A stretch of 64,000 nt of DNA from G016756615 sp035556195 (GCA_035556195.1 DATMFK010000017.1:186001-250000); one strand, 5' to 3'; counted from the stretch's first letter, positions 37,984 to 47,264 are shown. The notes: generated by a model not told the origin, from the sequence alone. Numbers and translations: made by a program.

Positions 37984-39108
37984 CTACTGATTTTCCTTGC
38001 TCTGCCCCATGATCTCTTGCGCGGTAAAATTGATGCCGCAGGTGGGGAAAGAGTTACCGACGAAGAAGTTGTCGGACTGGTCGGGGAAATAATCCTGCCC
38101 TTGCTTAAAGTTCGGGTCTTCGACAATCGCCAGCGGCAGCTTGACCGATTGCGGCACGACCTGTCCTTCAAGAGCTGCAATAGCCGTCTTGATGGCGACC
38201 GCCACTTGGGCCGGGCCTGTCCCGGCGGAGGAGCATTTGAGACCTTCCGACGCGAATTTGGCGCAGAATTTCCGGAACCCGTTCTCGGTCTCCGCACCCA
38301 TCGGTACGAAGGGATGCTTGGCATCGATCATCGCCTGGACCACGCCGGTATCGCCGCCCTGGGCCGTGATGCCGTCGAACTTCTTGTGGACCGCGATCGC
38401 GTCCGCGGTCGCCTTCTGGGCGGTCGGATCGTCCCATTTGCCCATCACCTCGACGACGTCCCACTTCTTGCCCGACGCGGCCAAGGTTTCGTGGATGCCG
38501 TTATGGCGGTCGGTGTCGACCGAAGTGCCGGCGACGCCGCGCACCTCCAGCACTTTGCCACCCTCGGGCAGGTGCTTGATCAGCCAATTCGCCCAGAGAA
38601 TGCCGAGGCCCTTCTGGTCGACATTGACATTGATCGCGTCCTCGGTGTCGAGGATGTTGTCGAAGGCGACAAGCACGACGCCCGCCTCTTTGGCGCGCTT
38701 GATGACAGGCGCGAAGGCCGTGGGGTTCTGCGCGTTGACCACGATGGCGTCGTAGCCCGAATCGATGAAATTGTTGATCGCGGAGATCTGGGCCGGGACA
38801 TCCTCGCCGGTTGAGACGACCTTGAATTCCTTGAGCTTGGCTGCGACATCCGGCTGCGCGGCATAGGCCTTCGCTGTCTGGATCATCTGGATGCGCCAGG
38901 TATTGGCGATATAGCCATTCGCCAGGGCGATGCGGTAGGGACCGTCCTTCTTCGGGTACTTGAAGAATTTGGTCTCGGGCGTCCAGGGGGCAAAGCAGTC
39001 CGGCTCAGCCGAAGGGCCCTTGACGATCTCGGGCTGAGCCAAAGCCGTCGAAGAAAACATTGCAATTGCGGTGGCGGCAACGATGCCGCCGATCAGCGAC
39101 TTAACCAT
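37984..39108 (-). CDS. Periplasmic sugar-binding protein (type I), importer 2
   Basis: A 374-residue binding protein with a signal peptide ending ALAQP. The mature protein has a 40-residue N-terminal extension with Cys (SAEPDCFAPWTPET) before the first strand YRIALANGYIANTWR, then GYDAIVVNAQNPTAFA, VLVAFDNILDTEDA and GITAQGGDTGVVQAM. Three more cysteines stand near the C-terminus (KFCAK, LKCSS and PTCGINF), so disulfides are possible. It is a paralogue of the 30970-31986 protein but longer. It is the first gene of importer 2. Confidence 0.92.
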   Translation of the reverse strand: MVKSLIGGIVAATAIAMFSSTALAQPEIVKGPSAEPDCFAPWTPETKFFKYPKKDGPYRIALANGYIANTWRIQMIQTAKAYAAQPDVAAKLKEFKVVSTGEDVPAQISAINNFIDSGYDAIVVNAQNPTAFAPVIKRAKEAGVVLVAFDNILDTEDAINVNVDQKGLGILWANWLIKHLPEGGKVLEVRGVAGTSVDTDRHNGIHETLAASGKKWDVVEVMGKWDDPTAQKATADAIAVHKKFDGITAQGGDTGVVQAMIDAKHPFVPMGAETENGFRKFCAKFASEGLKCSSAGTGPAQVAVAIKTAIAALEGQVVPQSVKLPLAIVEDPNFKQGQDYFPDQSDNFFVGNSFPTCGINFTAQEIMGQSKENQ

Positions 39109-40648
39109 CGATTTCCTCCCATTCGCAGTCTTCTATGTCACGCGAGCCGTTATGCCGGCTGGATGCGCAGCCGTGGGTCATTCAACCTCTTCGGGACTTC
39201 GGTTCCCTCCCTTCTTCGCAAGAGGGTAGTCGTGCAAAAGTTGTTGCAAGTTTGCATACAGTCCATCTGCCGCATACATCTTGTTGGGCGACAGTTCCCG
39301 TTGCCGCCAATTATCAGAGTATTCATATAAATGGACGCAATCAAGCTGCCCTATTTGGCTATAGCCGAATGCAGTTGGACGGCGGACCGCATTCGCGGCA
39401 CTCCGAGAATACTTCGGGCCGTCATCTCTGCAGATGTCGAGGTTCAGCTTGTAGCCACCGCGCAACAGCAGTATGGCCGAGCGCTCGTCATGCCCGCTGC
39501 CGGCGCCGGCGCGCCGATCAGCTTGTCGAAACTGGCAAACAGCGCCGGCGCCTGAGCCAGCGAATACGGCATCGCCTCGGGCGAGACGCGGCCAACCCAG
39601 CGCTCGGTCCGCGCCGGCGAGGTTGGGCGCAGCAGGCGCGCGCCGGTTCGGCGGCTATTTCCAGTAACCTGGCGCGCAGGGCAGCTTATATACAGTCACG
39701 CGAGAGCTGTGGCGCCGATATTGTGCCGTCGTCGCCAGGATATGCGCACCATTCAGCGAAATGTTCTTTCATTTCTGAAAACGCGAAACAGATGTGCGTC
39801 GCCCGGAGCGCGGGGTAGATTGTCAGACGGCCACAAAGGGGTTCACATCAAAACATCTCTACTTTGTCTTTCCGACATACATTAGGCGATCATTGCACGC
39901 GATTTTGGCCGGAATCCGAAGGAGGGCATCCAGGACACTGGTCTGAATCGCGCGGAAATACAGTGTATTCGGAGTCGGTGTGCAGGCGCTTTTGGGCGAT
40001 CGACGGCGGGATTTCGCGTCGTCGTCGTGATCGCCGGCATAACCTAGGTCGGAGCGCTGCAGTTGGCGAATCGCTGACCCGGTGCGGATGCTGAACCGGC
40101 CAGTGCTGGAGCTGCGCAGGGACCCGGGCGCCGCCTGTCGCCTGATCGTCGTGAGACAGACGAGATCGTGGTGCGAGACGGGCCGAAGCTTTCGTGGTTC
40201 TCGCATAACGCCATGGTCTGGCCGAGGCCGAGACGATCAAGCCGCAGTGCCGGTGATCGCCCCTGTGACTACCGGCGCGCATGCCGAGATCTTGTTCTCG
40301 ATGGTTGCGCCATGCACGCTTCTTTGTCGAGGGACCCGCGCCGGCCCGAGAAACTGCGCATCGCAGCGCCCGGGCGAGACTGTCATCGGAAAACGATCGC
40401 TTCAAACTGGAACGACCGAGCTGCGCCGGCAGCGCAACCGGCCCGCCGATGGCCTTGCCCGCAGCACAGACGCCTATTTTCTGGCAGCCGTAAACGGCCA
40501 AACGCCGCCGGGACGCGCTATCAGCCCTGCGCGTCGCCTCAGACATGTATGGCAGGCGGATTGTTTGTTGTGGTTGGCAAATACAAATGATAAGGGGGAG
40601 GGCCCGTTCAGGGTTTCGTATCCCACACCAGCAACCGGCGAGACTGCG
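39109..40648. other. 1.5-kb stretch without a supportable gene
   Basis: Open frames here are short, have no convincing start or ribosome site, and lack recognisable motifs; the long frame running into dppB is an unsupported extension. The left 250 bp are relatively AT-rich and hold the importer 2 upstream region. On the minus strand around 39500-39600 a short run reads RWVGRVSPEAMPYSLAQAP and looks coding but is broken by stops and an apparent frame change, so a decayed gene is possible. It forms the left edge of the block with different codon use. Confidence 0.5.
39233..39256. promoter_or_regulatory. Clustered TGCAA/TTGCA half-sites upstream of importer 2
   Basis: TGCAA, six bases, TTGCA (39233-39248), then an overlapping TGCAA, two bases, TTGCA (39245-39256). 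They lie 125-150 bases before the binding-protein start codon. Nested inverted half-sites suggest a repressor operator; the regulator is unknown. Confidence 0.35.
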
Positions 40649-41593
40649 ATGGCGTTTTACATCTTCAGGCGGATGCTGATGGCGCTGCCGACCCTGTTCC
40701 TGGTGGCACTGCTGGTGTTCGTGCTGATCCGCACCATTCCGGGGGACCCTGCCATCGTTCTGCTGGGCGAGGGCGCCGACGCGGCATCTATCGCCGCGAC
40801 CCATGCCCGGCTGGGCCTCGACCAGCCGCTGCCGGTGCAGTTCGTGTTGTGGCTGGGCAATGTGCTGCAGGGCGATCTTGGCAACTCGATCATCAACGGC
40901 CAGCCGGTGTCCGATCTGGTGCTCGACCGCCTGGGACTCTCGGTCTCGATCATTCTGCCGGCCGTCGGCCTGGCCGTGCTGATCGCGGTTCCGCTGGGAA
41001 CCTTTGCCGCCTGGCGGCAGGGCCGGCTAGCAGATTTCGTCGTCGTTGCCCTGTCTACGCTGGGACTGTCGATTCCCAGCTTCTGGCTGGGGCTGATGCT
41101 GCTGATGTACTTCGGCATCACGTTGGGGTGGCTGCCGGTGGTGGGCTATGTGCCCTTTTCCGAGGATGCGGTCCGTGCCCTGACCTATTTGGTGCTGCCG
41201 ATTCTGACCTTGGTCATCGTCGAGGTCGGCGTCTTCATCCGCATGGCGCGCTCCAGCGCAATCGAGGTGCTGCGGCTGGAATATGTCACCCATGCCCGCG
41301 CCAAGGGCCTTTCCGAGGGCGCAGTGCTGCTGCGCCATGTGCTGCCCAACTCGCTCGGTCCGACACTGACGCTGGTGGGGATCATCCTCGGCACCCTGCT
41401 GGGCGGCATCGCGGTGGTCGAGACGGTGTTCACCCTGCCGGGTCTCGGCCGGACGTTAGTCGAATCAATCTATGCCCGCGATTATCCGGTGATCCAGGGC
41501 TCGTTGCTGATGATCGCCGCCGGCTATGTCGTGGTGAATCTGGTGGTGGATCTGCTCTACCCGTTCTTCGACCCGCGCGTGACCCTGGAATAG
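40649..41593 (+). CDS. Dipeptide-type ABC transporter permease (DppB-like)
   Basis: A 314-residue inner-membrane subunit with six hydrophobic segments and the family N-terminus YIFRRMLMALPTLFLVALLVFVLIRTIPGDP (cut here as RRMLMALPTLFLV and IRTIPGDP). The EAA-loop reads EYVTHARAKGLSEGAVLLRH, and the end LVVDLLYPFFDPRV is diagnostic of DppB/OppB. The ATG at 40649 starts the conserved region; the frame is open far upstream without coding character. It is first in a tight operon with dppC-, dppDF-, binding-protein and two NodB-fold genes. Leucine codons are almost all CTG. Confidence 0.93.
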   Translation: MAFYIFRRMLMALPTLFLVALLVFVLIRTIPGDPAIVLLGEGADAASIAATHARLGLDQPLPVQFVLWLGNVLQGDLGNSIINGQPVSDLVLDRLGLSVSIILPAVGLAVLIAVPLGTFAAWRQGRLADFVVVALSTLGLSIPSFWLGLMLLMYFGITLGWLPVVGYVPFSEDAVRALTYLVLPILTLVIVEVGVFIRMARSSAIEVLRLEYVTHARAKGLSEGAVLLRHVLPNSLGPTLTLVGIILGTLLGGIAVVETVFTLPGLGRTLVESIYARDYPVIQGSLLMIAAGYVVVNLVVDLLYPFFDPRVTLE

Positions 41594-41602
41594 AGGCAAT
41601 CC

Positions 41603-42409
41603 ATGTCGCTAAGAAAGATGAACCTCGTCATCGGGGGGGCGCTCGGGCTTTTGATCCTGGGGATTGCGCTGACCGCACTGATCTGGACCCCCTTCGATCC
41701 GACCCGGATCAACATCCTGGGGCGGATGCAGCCGCCCTCTGCGCAGCACCTGTTCGGCACCGACGAATTCGGTCGCGACCTGTTGTCGCGGATCATGAGC
41801 GGCGCCTGGACCAGTATCTCGGTCGCTTTCATGACCGTGGTCTTCTCAACCCTGCTGGGCACCGTCATCGGGCTGGTGACCGGCTTTTACCGCGGCTGGC
41901 TGGACCGGATCGTGATGCTGCTGAACGACGTGCTGCTCGCGTTTCCCGGCATCCTGCTGGCGTTGGGGCTGGCCGTGGTGATGGGCGCCGGCAAGCTCGG
42001 CATCGTCCTCGCGCTCGGAACCGCCTATACGCCCAAGATCGTGCGGATCGTGCGCGGGACCGTGATGTCGCTGCGCCAGCGCGAGTTCATCGAGGCCTCG
42101 CGCGCGCTTGGCAACGGGTCGCTCTATACAATCTTTCGCCACGTGCTGCCCAATGCCATCGCGCCGATCGCGATCTTTGCCACGTCGATGTTCGGCTGGG
42201 TAATTCTGGCGGAAAGCGCGCTGAGCTTTCTTGGCCTCGGTGTGCCGCCGCCGGCCGCCACCTGGGGCAATATGCTGTCGGCCGCCCGACCGTATCTTAG
42301 CACCGTTCCTCTGCTGTCCGTGATCCCCGGTACCTTCATCGCCCTCACCCTGTTGTCGGTCAACCTGCTGGGTGATGCGCTGCGTGACTGGCTGGACCCG
42401 AGGATGTGA
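41603..42409 (+). CDS. Dipeptide-type ABC transporter permease (DppC-like)
   Basis: A 268-residue inner-membrane subunit. It has HLFGTDEFGRDLLSRIMSG after the first membrane helix, the EAA loop REFIEASRALGNGSLYTIFRH and the C-terminal LLGDALRDWLDPRM, all standard for DppC/OppC. It starts nine bases after dppB and ends one base before the ATPase ATG. It pairs with the DppB-like protein to form the pore. Confidence 0.93.
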   Translation: MSLRKMNLVIGGALGLLILGIALTALIWTPFDPTRINILGRMQPPSAQHLFGTDEFGRDLLSRIMSGAWTSISVAFMTVVFSTLLGTVIGLVTGFYRGWLDRIVMLLNDVLLAFPGILLALGLAVVMGAGKLGIVLALGTAYTPKIVRIVRGTVMSLRQREFIEASRALGNGSLYTIFRHVLPNAIAPIAIFATSMFGWVILAESALSFLGLGVPPPAATWGNMLSAARPYLSTVPLLSVIPGTFIALTLLSVNLLGDALRDWLDPRM

Positions 42410-42410
42410 C

Positions 42411-44051
42411 ATGGCTGATACCGCAAACCAACCGACCCTTTCCGTCCGTCAGCTCGGTATCGCCGCCGGTTCCGCCAAAGAACTGGTGCGCGGCGTCAGC
42501 TTCGATCTGCAACCCGGCCGTATCCTGGCGCTGGTCGGCGAGTCCGGCAGCGGCAAGACGATGATCGGGCGTTCCGTTCTGCGTCTGCTGCCCGACGGCA
42601 TCGCGCCCTCCCGTGGCGAGGTGCTGTATCACGGCCGCTCCATAGCCGCGATATCGAACCGCGAGATGCAGGCGCTGCGCGGTGCCAGCATCGGCATGGT
42701 GTTCCAGGAGCCGCTGGTCTCTCTCAACCCGGCGATCAAGATCGGCCGTCAGATGGCCGAGGCGATGCGACTGCACACCAGTCTGAGCCGCGACGAGATC
42801 CGCAGCCGCTCGATCGAGATGCTGCGCCGTATCCAGATACGCGATCCCGAGGCCTGTCTCGAAGCCTATCCGCACCAGTTTTCCGGTGGCATGCGGCAGC
42901 GGATCATGCTGGCCTCGGTCATGCTGCTGAGACCCGATCTGCTGATCGCAGACGAGCCGACCACGGCGCTGGACACTCTCAGCCAGGATGAGGTGCTGCA
43001 GACCATGGTCGAGCTGACCCGCGATGTCGGCACCGGGGTGCTGCTCATCACCCATAATCTGGGTCTGGTGGCGAAATATGCCGACGACGTCGTGGTGCTG
43101 CGCCAGGGCGAAGTGGTCGAGGCTGGTCCCGCGGCCGAAATCCTGGCCAATCCGGCACAGGATTATACCCGGCAGCTGATCGAGTCGGTTCCCACCTTGG
43201 GCGACCCCGTGCCGCCGCTGCCGGCCGATGCCCCGACCGTGCTCGAGGCCCGCAATCTGACGCTGTCCTATGATCAAGGCCGCGGTCTCCTGCGGATGCG
43301 GCCGCGCAAACAGGTGCTGCGCGACGTGTCGCTCGCGGTGCGAAAGGGCGAAATCATCGCCGTCGTCGGTGGCAGCGGCTCGGGCAAGACCACCCTTGGC
43401 CGAGCGATCCTTCGGCTGGCCGAGGTCGATGGCGGCCAGATCCTGCACAAGGGCACCGACGTGACGCGCTTGCCGGATTCTGCGCTGCGCCCCTTCCGGC
43501 GCGATTGCCAGATCGTGTTCCAGGATCCGTTCTCCTCGCTCGATCCCCGGATGAAGATCGCCGCCCTGGTCGAGGAGCCGCTTCGTCATCAAACCGACCT
43601 GAGCAAGGCCGAGCGTGCCGCCCGCGCCGAAAAGGCGCTGACCGCCGCCGGCCTGCCCGGCCATGGCGACCGCTACCCGCACCAGCTGTCGGGCGGCCAG
43701 CGGCAGCGCGTTGCCATCGCCCGCGCGATCGTGAGTCGGCCCGATGTCATCGTCGCCGACGAACCGATCTCGGCGCTGGACATGACCATTCAGAAACAGG
43801 TCCTGGAGCTGTTCACCCGACTGCAGGCCGAACAGGGCTTCGCCTGTATCTTCATCTCGCATGATTTGGCGGCGGTGCAACAGATCGCCCAGCGGATCGT
43901 CGTGATGCACGAGGGCAGGATCGTCGAGGAGGGGGCTTGCCATGAGGTCTTCGCCAATCCTCGTCACGAGTATACCCGTCGCCTGATCGCGGCATCGCCG
44001 CTTCTGGCGCGGGAACAACAAGAAAGCCGAATACAAGGGAGATCAATATGA
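42411..44051 (+). CDS. Fused DppD-DppF-type ABC transporter ATPase
   Basis: A 546-residue protein holding both ATPases of an oligopeptide-type importer in one chain, as in GsiA or YejF. Domain one: Walker A GESGSGKTM near residue 43, LVSLNPAIKIG, signature FSGGMRQRI, Walker B LLIADEPTTALD. Domain two: Walker A GGSGSGKTT, FSSLDPRMKI, signature LSGGQRQRV, Walker B VIVADEPISALD. Both sites look active. The stop overlaps the binding-protein start by four bases (ATGA). Confidence 0.93.
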   Translation: MADTANQPTLSVRQLGIAAGSAKELVRGVSFDLQPGRILALVGESGSGKTMIGRSVLRLLPDGIAPSRGEVLYHGRSIAAISNREMQALRGASIGMVFQEPLVSLNPAIKIGRQMAEAMRLHTSLSRDEIRSRSIEMLRRIQIRDPEACLEAYPHQFSGGMRQRIMLASVMLLRPDLLIADEPTTALDTLSQDEVLQTMVELTRDVGTGVLLITHNLGLVAKYADDVVVLRQGEVVEAGPAAEILANPAQDYTRQLIESVPTLGDPVPPLPADAPTVLEARNLTLSYDQGRGLLRMRPRKQVLRDVSLAVRKGEIIAVVGGSGSGKTTLGRAILRLAEVDGGQILHKGTDVTRLPDSALRPFRRDCQIVFQDPFSSLDPRMKIAALVEEPLRHQTDLSKAERAARAEKALTAAGLPGHGDRYPHQLSGGQRQRVAIARAIVSRPDVIVADEPISALDMTIQKQVLELFTRLQAEQGFACIFISHDLAAVQQIAQRIVVMHEGRIVEEGACHEVFANPRHEYTRRLIAASPLLAREQQESRIQGRSI

Positions 44052-45598
44052 AAGCTACCACTGCTGCGATGTTCGCAGCGCTCGGGGTGCTCGCGACTGC
44101 GGGTCACGCCTTGGCCGCCGGCGGCGATCTCGTCGTCGGGATCGCCGGCGATCTGCGTTCGCCAATCCCCGGTTTCACCAACGAAGACAGTTCGCTGGCG
44201 ATCCAGCAGCACATATACGAAGGCTTGGTCGCCTGGAAAGAAAACGGCGACGTAGCTCCCATGCTGGCGAAGGATCTGCCAACCGTGTCCGACGATGGCA
44301 AGGTCTATACCTTTACCCTGCGCGACGGGATCACCTTCCATGACGGCACGCCGCTGAATGCCGCTGCGGTTGCCGGTTCCTGGAACTTTCTGCTGAACCC
44401 CGACAATGGATGGGGCTGCCGACAGTATTTCAACGGTTCAGGTGCGCTGAAGGTCAATGAGGTGGTCGCCACCGGCGACATGACCGTCGAGTTCCGCCTG
44501 GCCCAGGCTGCCCCCGGCCTCCTAACCCAGATGGCCCGCTCCGACTGCGGCGAGGGCGGCATCATGGCGCCGGCTGTCTACGGCGGCAAAACCGGTCCGG
44601 TGATCGGGACCGGTCCATTCAAAGTGCGCGAAACCCGCCCGGGGGAGCGTGTGGTACTGGAGCGCTTCGACAAATATGTCGCGCGTGAAGAGGAGCCCGA
44701 TGGCTATACCGGCCGCAAGGAGGCGCTGCTCGACACCGTTACCTTCATGGTCATTCCGGATCCGGCGGCGCAATTCTCGGCCTTGATGGCCGGGCAGACG
44801 GATATCTGGACCCAGATAAATGTGACCTATGCCGAGCAGATCGCCGCGGCACCGGGCTTCAAGGTCACCAGCGTGCCGGTCCCGTCGATCAACACCTTCG
44901 CCATCCAGACCGAGACCGGCCCGTTGACCAACCCGCTGCTGCGCCAGGCGATCAGCGCCGCCATCGACCGTAAGGGAATGATCGACGCGGTGCTGGCCGG
45001 GCGCGGTGCGCCCAGCGGCTCGCCGGTTCCGGCCGCCTCGCCCTACTTCGGCGAGGTCGAGAAGGCAGGCTGGGACTATGATCCGACGCGCGTCGCGGAC
45101 CTGCTACGCCAGGCGGGCTACAAGGGCGAGAAGATTACTGTCACCACAAACCGCAACTATTCGGTCATGTACGAGACCGGTGTGATGGTGCAGGCGCTGC
45201 TGCAGGCGGCCGGGATCAATGCCGAGCTGGAGGTGCTAGACTACGCCACCACCGCGCAGAAATACAGCCGCGGCGACTATCAGATGCTGGCCTGGAATTA
45301 TGCGCCGACGCTTGACCCGGCGCTTCTGCTGGATCGGTTCACCGGCTCGAAGGAGCAGGCGGCCTCCAAGATCTGGACCAACCCTGAGGCCCGCGAACTG
45401 GTCAATAAGCTGCTGGCCGCCCCGGCCGACGAGCGCCAGGCGATCTATGACCAGATCCATCAGCTGTTCCTGAAGGACACACCGAAGGTGATCTGGTCCT
45501 CGGCCTATGCCAGCGACGCGTTCTCGGACAAGGTGCAGAACTTCTCCGCCTGGGCGGGTCGCAAGCTGCGTCTGTGGAATGTGAGCCTCGCGAAATGA
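44048..45598 (+). CDS. Family 5 extracytoplasmic solute-binding protein
   Basis: A 516-residue periplasmic protein with a signal peptide ending GHALAAGG. The mature sequence has IQQHIYEGLVAWKENGDVAPMLAKD and YTFTLRDGITFHDGTPLNA (cut as IQQHIYEGLVAW and ITFHDGTPL), the cluster 5 signature seen in DppA, OppA and NikA. Substrates of this family include peptides, nickel chelates, opines and other polar amides. It is unusually placed after the ATPase gene, and its stop overlaps the next gene by four bases. Confidence 0.92.
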   Translation: MKATTAAMFAALGVLATAGHALAAGGDLVVGIAGDLRSPIPGFTNEDSSLAIQQHIYEGLVAWKENGDVAPMLAKDLPTVSDDGKVYTFTLRDGITFHDGTPLNAAAVAGSWNFLLNPDNGWGCRQYFNGSGALKVNEVVATGDMTVEFRLAQAAPGLLTQMARSDCGEGGIMAPAVYGGKTGPVIGTGPFKVRETRPGERVVLERFDKYVAREEEPDGYTGRKEALLDTVTFMVIPDPAAQFSALMAGQTDIWTQINVTYAEQIAAAPGFKVTSVPVPSINTFAIQTETGPLTNPLLRQAISAAIDRKGMIDAVLAGRGAPSGSPVPAASPYFGEVEKAGWDYDPTRVADLLRQAGYKGEKITVTTNRNYSVMYETGVMVQALLQAAGINAELEVLDYATTAQKYSRGDYQMLAWNYAPTLDPALLLDRFTGSKEQAASKIWTNPEARELVNKLLAAPADERQAIYDQIHQLFLKDTPKVIWSSAYASDAFSDKVQNFSAWAGRKLRLWNVSLAK

Positions 45599-46473
45599 AC
45601 GATCCTCTTGATCTCGGCGTGACGAGCACGCCTCACGCGTGGCCCGGCGGCAAGCGCTGCGTCGCGACGATCACCATCGATTTCGATGGTGAAAGTCGCG
45701 AGACCGGGCGCAAGGAGACCCGGCTGGGCAAGAATTCGCATGGCCGCTATTCCGCGAAATGCGGGGTCCCGCGATATCTGGACCTCTGCGACCAACTGGG
45801 CATCCGCGCCACCTATTTCGTGCCCGGATACGATGCCGAACTGCATCCCGATCTGGTGCGCGAGATCGAGGCGCGCGGCCATGAAATCGCCGCCCATGGC
45901 TATCTGCACGAAGGTTGGGATCCGGGTGATGTCGAGCCCGATCTGCTGCGTAAGAGCCATGGCATCCTGAGCGCGCTGATGGCGGCGCCGCCGCGCGGCT
46001 GGCGTTCCCCCGGCGGAAGCAAGACCGAGGTGACCATGCGCACTCTGCTGGATCTGGGCTACGTCTGGGACAGCAGCGAGAAGGACTATGATCTGCCCTT
46101 TACGCCGCCGGTGCCGGCTGACCGCGACCGGCGACTGATGACGCTGCCAAACAACGTCTCCAGCCTGGACGACTATCCGTTCTATCGCGTCAGCTATACG
46201 CCGCCCTCGGAGATCCTCGCCCACTGGATCGAGGAATTCGAAGCGATCCGGGCAGAGAACGGCTTGTTCAATCTTACGGTGCATCCGCGCTGCGGCTATG
46301 GTTCGGGCACCCCGGCCCGTGCCAATGTGGTGCGCGACCTGGTGCGCCATATGCAGGCCACCGGCGATGTCGCCTTCGTCACCCTCAGCGAACTCGCCGA
46401 TTGGTGCATCGCGCGGCGGGACGATTTCGTCCGCGATTTCACCGCAACCGGCAACACCGGAGGGGCGCAATGA
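45595..46473 (+). CDS. NodB/PuuE-fold amidohydrolase, catalytic residues intact
   Basis: A 292-residue cytoplasmic protein of the polysaccharide deacetylase (CE4) superfamily. Seen: Asp29 and Asp31 in TIDFDGE, the zinc histidines His101 and His105 in AAHGYLHE, Arg137 in RGWRSPGG, and His230 in LTVHPRCGYG. There is no signal peptide, and the N-terminal HAWPGGKR is like allantoinase PuuE, so an intracellular amide or imide hydrolase is more likely than a cell-wall deacetylase. Start is fixed by a four-base overlap with the binding-protein gene. The importer likely supplies its substrate. Confidence 0.85.
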   Translation: MNDPLDLGVTSTPHAWPGGKRCVATITIDFDGESRETGRKETRLGKNSHGRYSAKCGVPRYLDLCDQLGIRATYFVPGYDAELHPDLVREIEARGHEIAAHGYLHEGWDPGDVEPDLLRKSHGILSALMAAPPRGWRSPGGSKTEVTMRTLLDLGYVWDSSEKDYDLPFTPPVPADRDRRLMTLPNNVSSLDDYPFYRVSYTPPSEILAHWIEEFEAIRAENGLFNLTVHPRCGYGSGTPARANVVRDLVRHMQATGDVAFVTLSELADWCIARRDDFVRDFTATGNTGGAQ

Positions 46474-47264
46474 CGCGTCGCATCTGTTACGTCTCTCTGA
46501 CCGTCAACCTGCAGGGCATGACAGTCGACCGCCGGACCCATGGCAGCAATGAGGCAAAGTTGTTCGGCGGCAAGGCGCATGGGCGCTATATGGCGTCGGT
46601 GGGCGCGGCACGGATGTTCGGGCTGTTCCAGGATCTCGGGCTGAAATCCACGGTCTTCGTGCCCGGTGCCGAGGCCGAGGAACACCCGGCGCTGGTGCAG
46701 GCGATTGCCGCACGGGGGCACGAGGTCGCCGCCCATGGCTATGCACATGAAGACTATACCGGCGCTGAGGGCGACGCCGCGCTGCTGCGGCGTACGCATG
46801 AGGTTCTCACCCGGCTGACCGGCCGGGCACCCGTGGGTTGGCGCGCGCCAACCGGGCTGCTCGAGCACCAGACCCTGCGGGATCTGGCGGCCCTCGGCTA
46901 TGCCTGGGACGCTAGCAACCAGGACGACGACTTCCCCTACCGTCTGGACAGTGATGGTGGCATCGGCATGATCGAGCTGCCGCAGCAGGAGATGCTGATC
47001 GACCGCGAGCTGTATGATCGCCGCGCGACCCATCAGAAGTTCCTGAAATGGTGGCGCGAGGAGTTTCACGCCCTCTACGAGGAACGGGCCTATATTGCGC
47101 TCACGGTGACGCCCCGCGCCGACTACGGCAGCGCCCGCGCCAGCCGCATCGCGGCGCTGCGCGAGTTCCTGACGGAAATCGCCGCACTGCCCGACGTCAA
47201 GATCGGCCCCTGCGGCGAGGCGATCGCGGCGATCCGGGCCGGCGATCTGTTCTGCCGCAGCTAA
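46470..47264 (+). CDS. NodB-fold paralogue lacking catalytic aspartates
   Basis: A 264-residue paralogue of the preceding protein, aligning from strand one (YVSLTVNLQGMT) to the C-terminus. It keeps the zinc-type histidines His89 and His93 (AAHGYAHED) and Arg125 (GWRAPTG), and shares the HGRY segment and the WDxS region. The paired aspartates are replaced by Asn13 and Gln15, and the C-terminal histidine by Thr214 (LTVTPRADYG). It overlaps the preceding gene by four bases and ends the operon before a strong terminator. A non-catalytic partner subunit is the simplest reading; altered chemistry is possible. Confidence 0.83.
   Translation: MTRRICYVSLTVNLQGMTVDRRTHGSNEAKLFGGKAHGRYMASVGAARMFGLFQDLGLKSTVFVPGAEAEEHPALVQAIAARGHEVAAHGYAHEDYTGAEGDAALLRRTHEVLTRLTGRAPVGWRAPTGLLEHQTLRDLAALGYAWDASNQDDDFPYRLDSDGGIGMIELPQQEMLIDRELYDRRATHQKFLKWWREEFHALYEERAYIALTVTPRADYGSARASRIAALREFLTEIAALPDVKIGPCGEAIAAIRAGDLFCRS

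Noticed and set aside
39859..40206. Minus-strand 115-residue open frame and overlapping short frames at 39.9-40.8 kb
   Set aside because: No start signal, motif or codon pattern; a mobile-element remnant was considered but cannot be supported without a search.
40082..40648. Upstream extension of the dppB frame by 189 residues
   Set aside because: The extension has no membrane or signal character and dppB proteins begin at the conserved RRMLMALP region; ATG 40649 is right before it.
42360..44036. 558-residue antisense open frame over the fused ATPase gene
   Set aside because: The plus strand encodes both ATPase domains with all motifs; the antisense product has none.
45595..47264. Chitooligosaccharide deacetylase (NodB) of a nodulation cluster
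   Set aside because: No nodA or nodC, no signal peptide, and the PuuE-like N-terminus plus operon with an importer point to an intracellular role.
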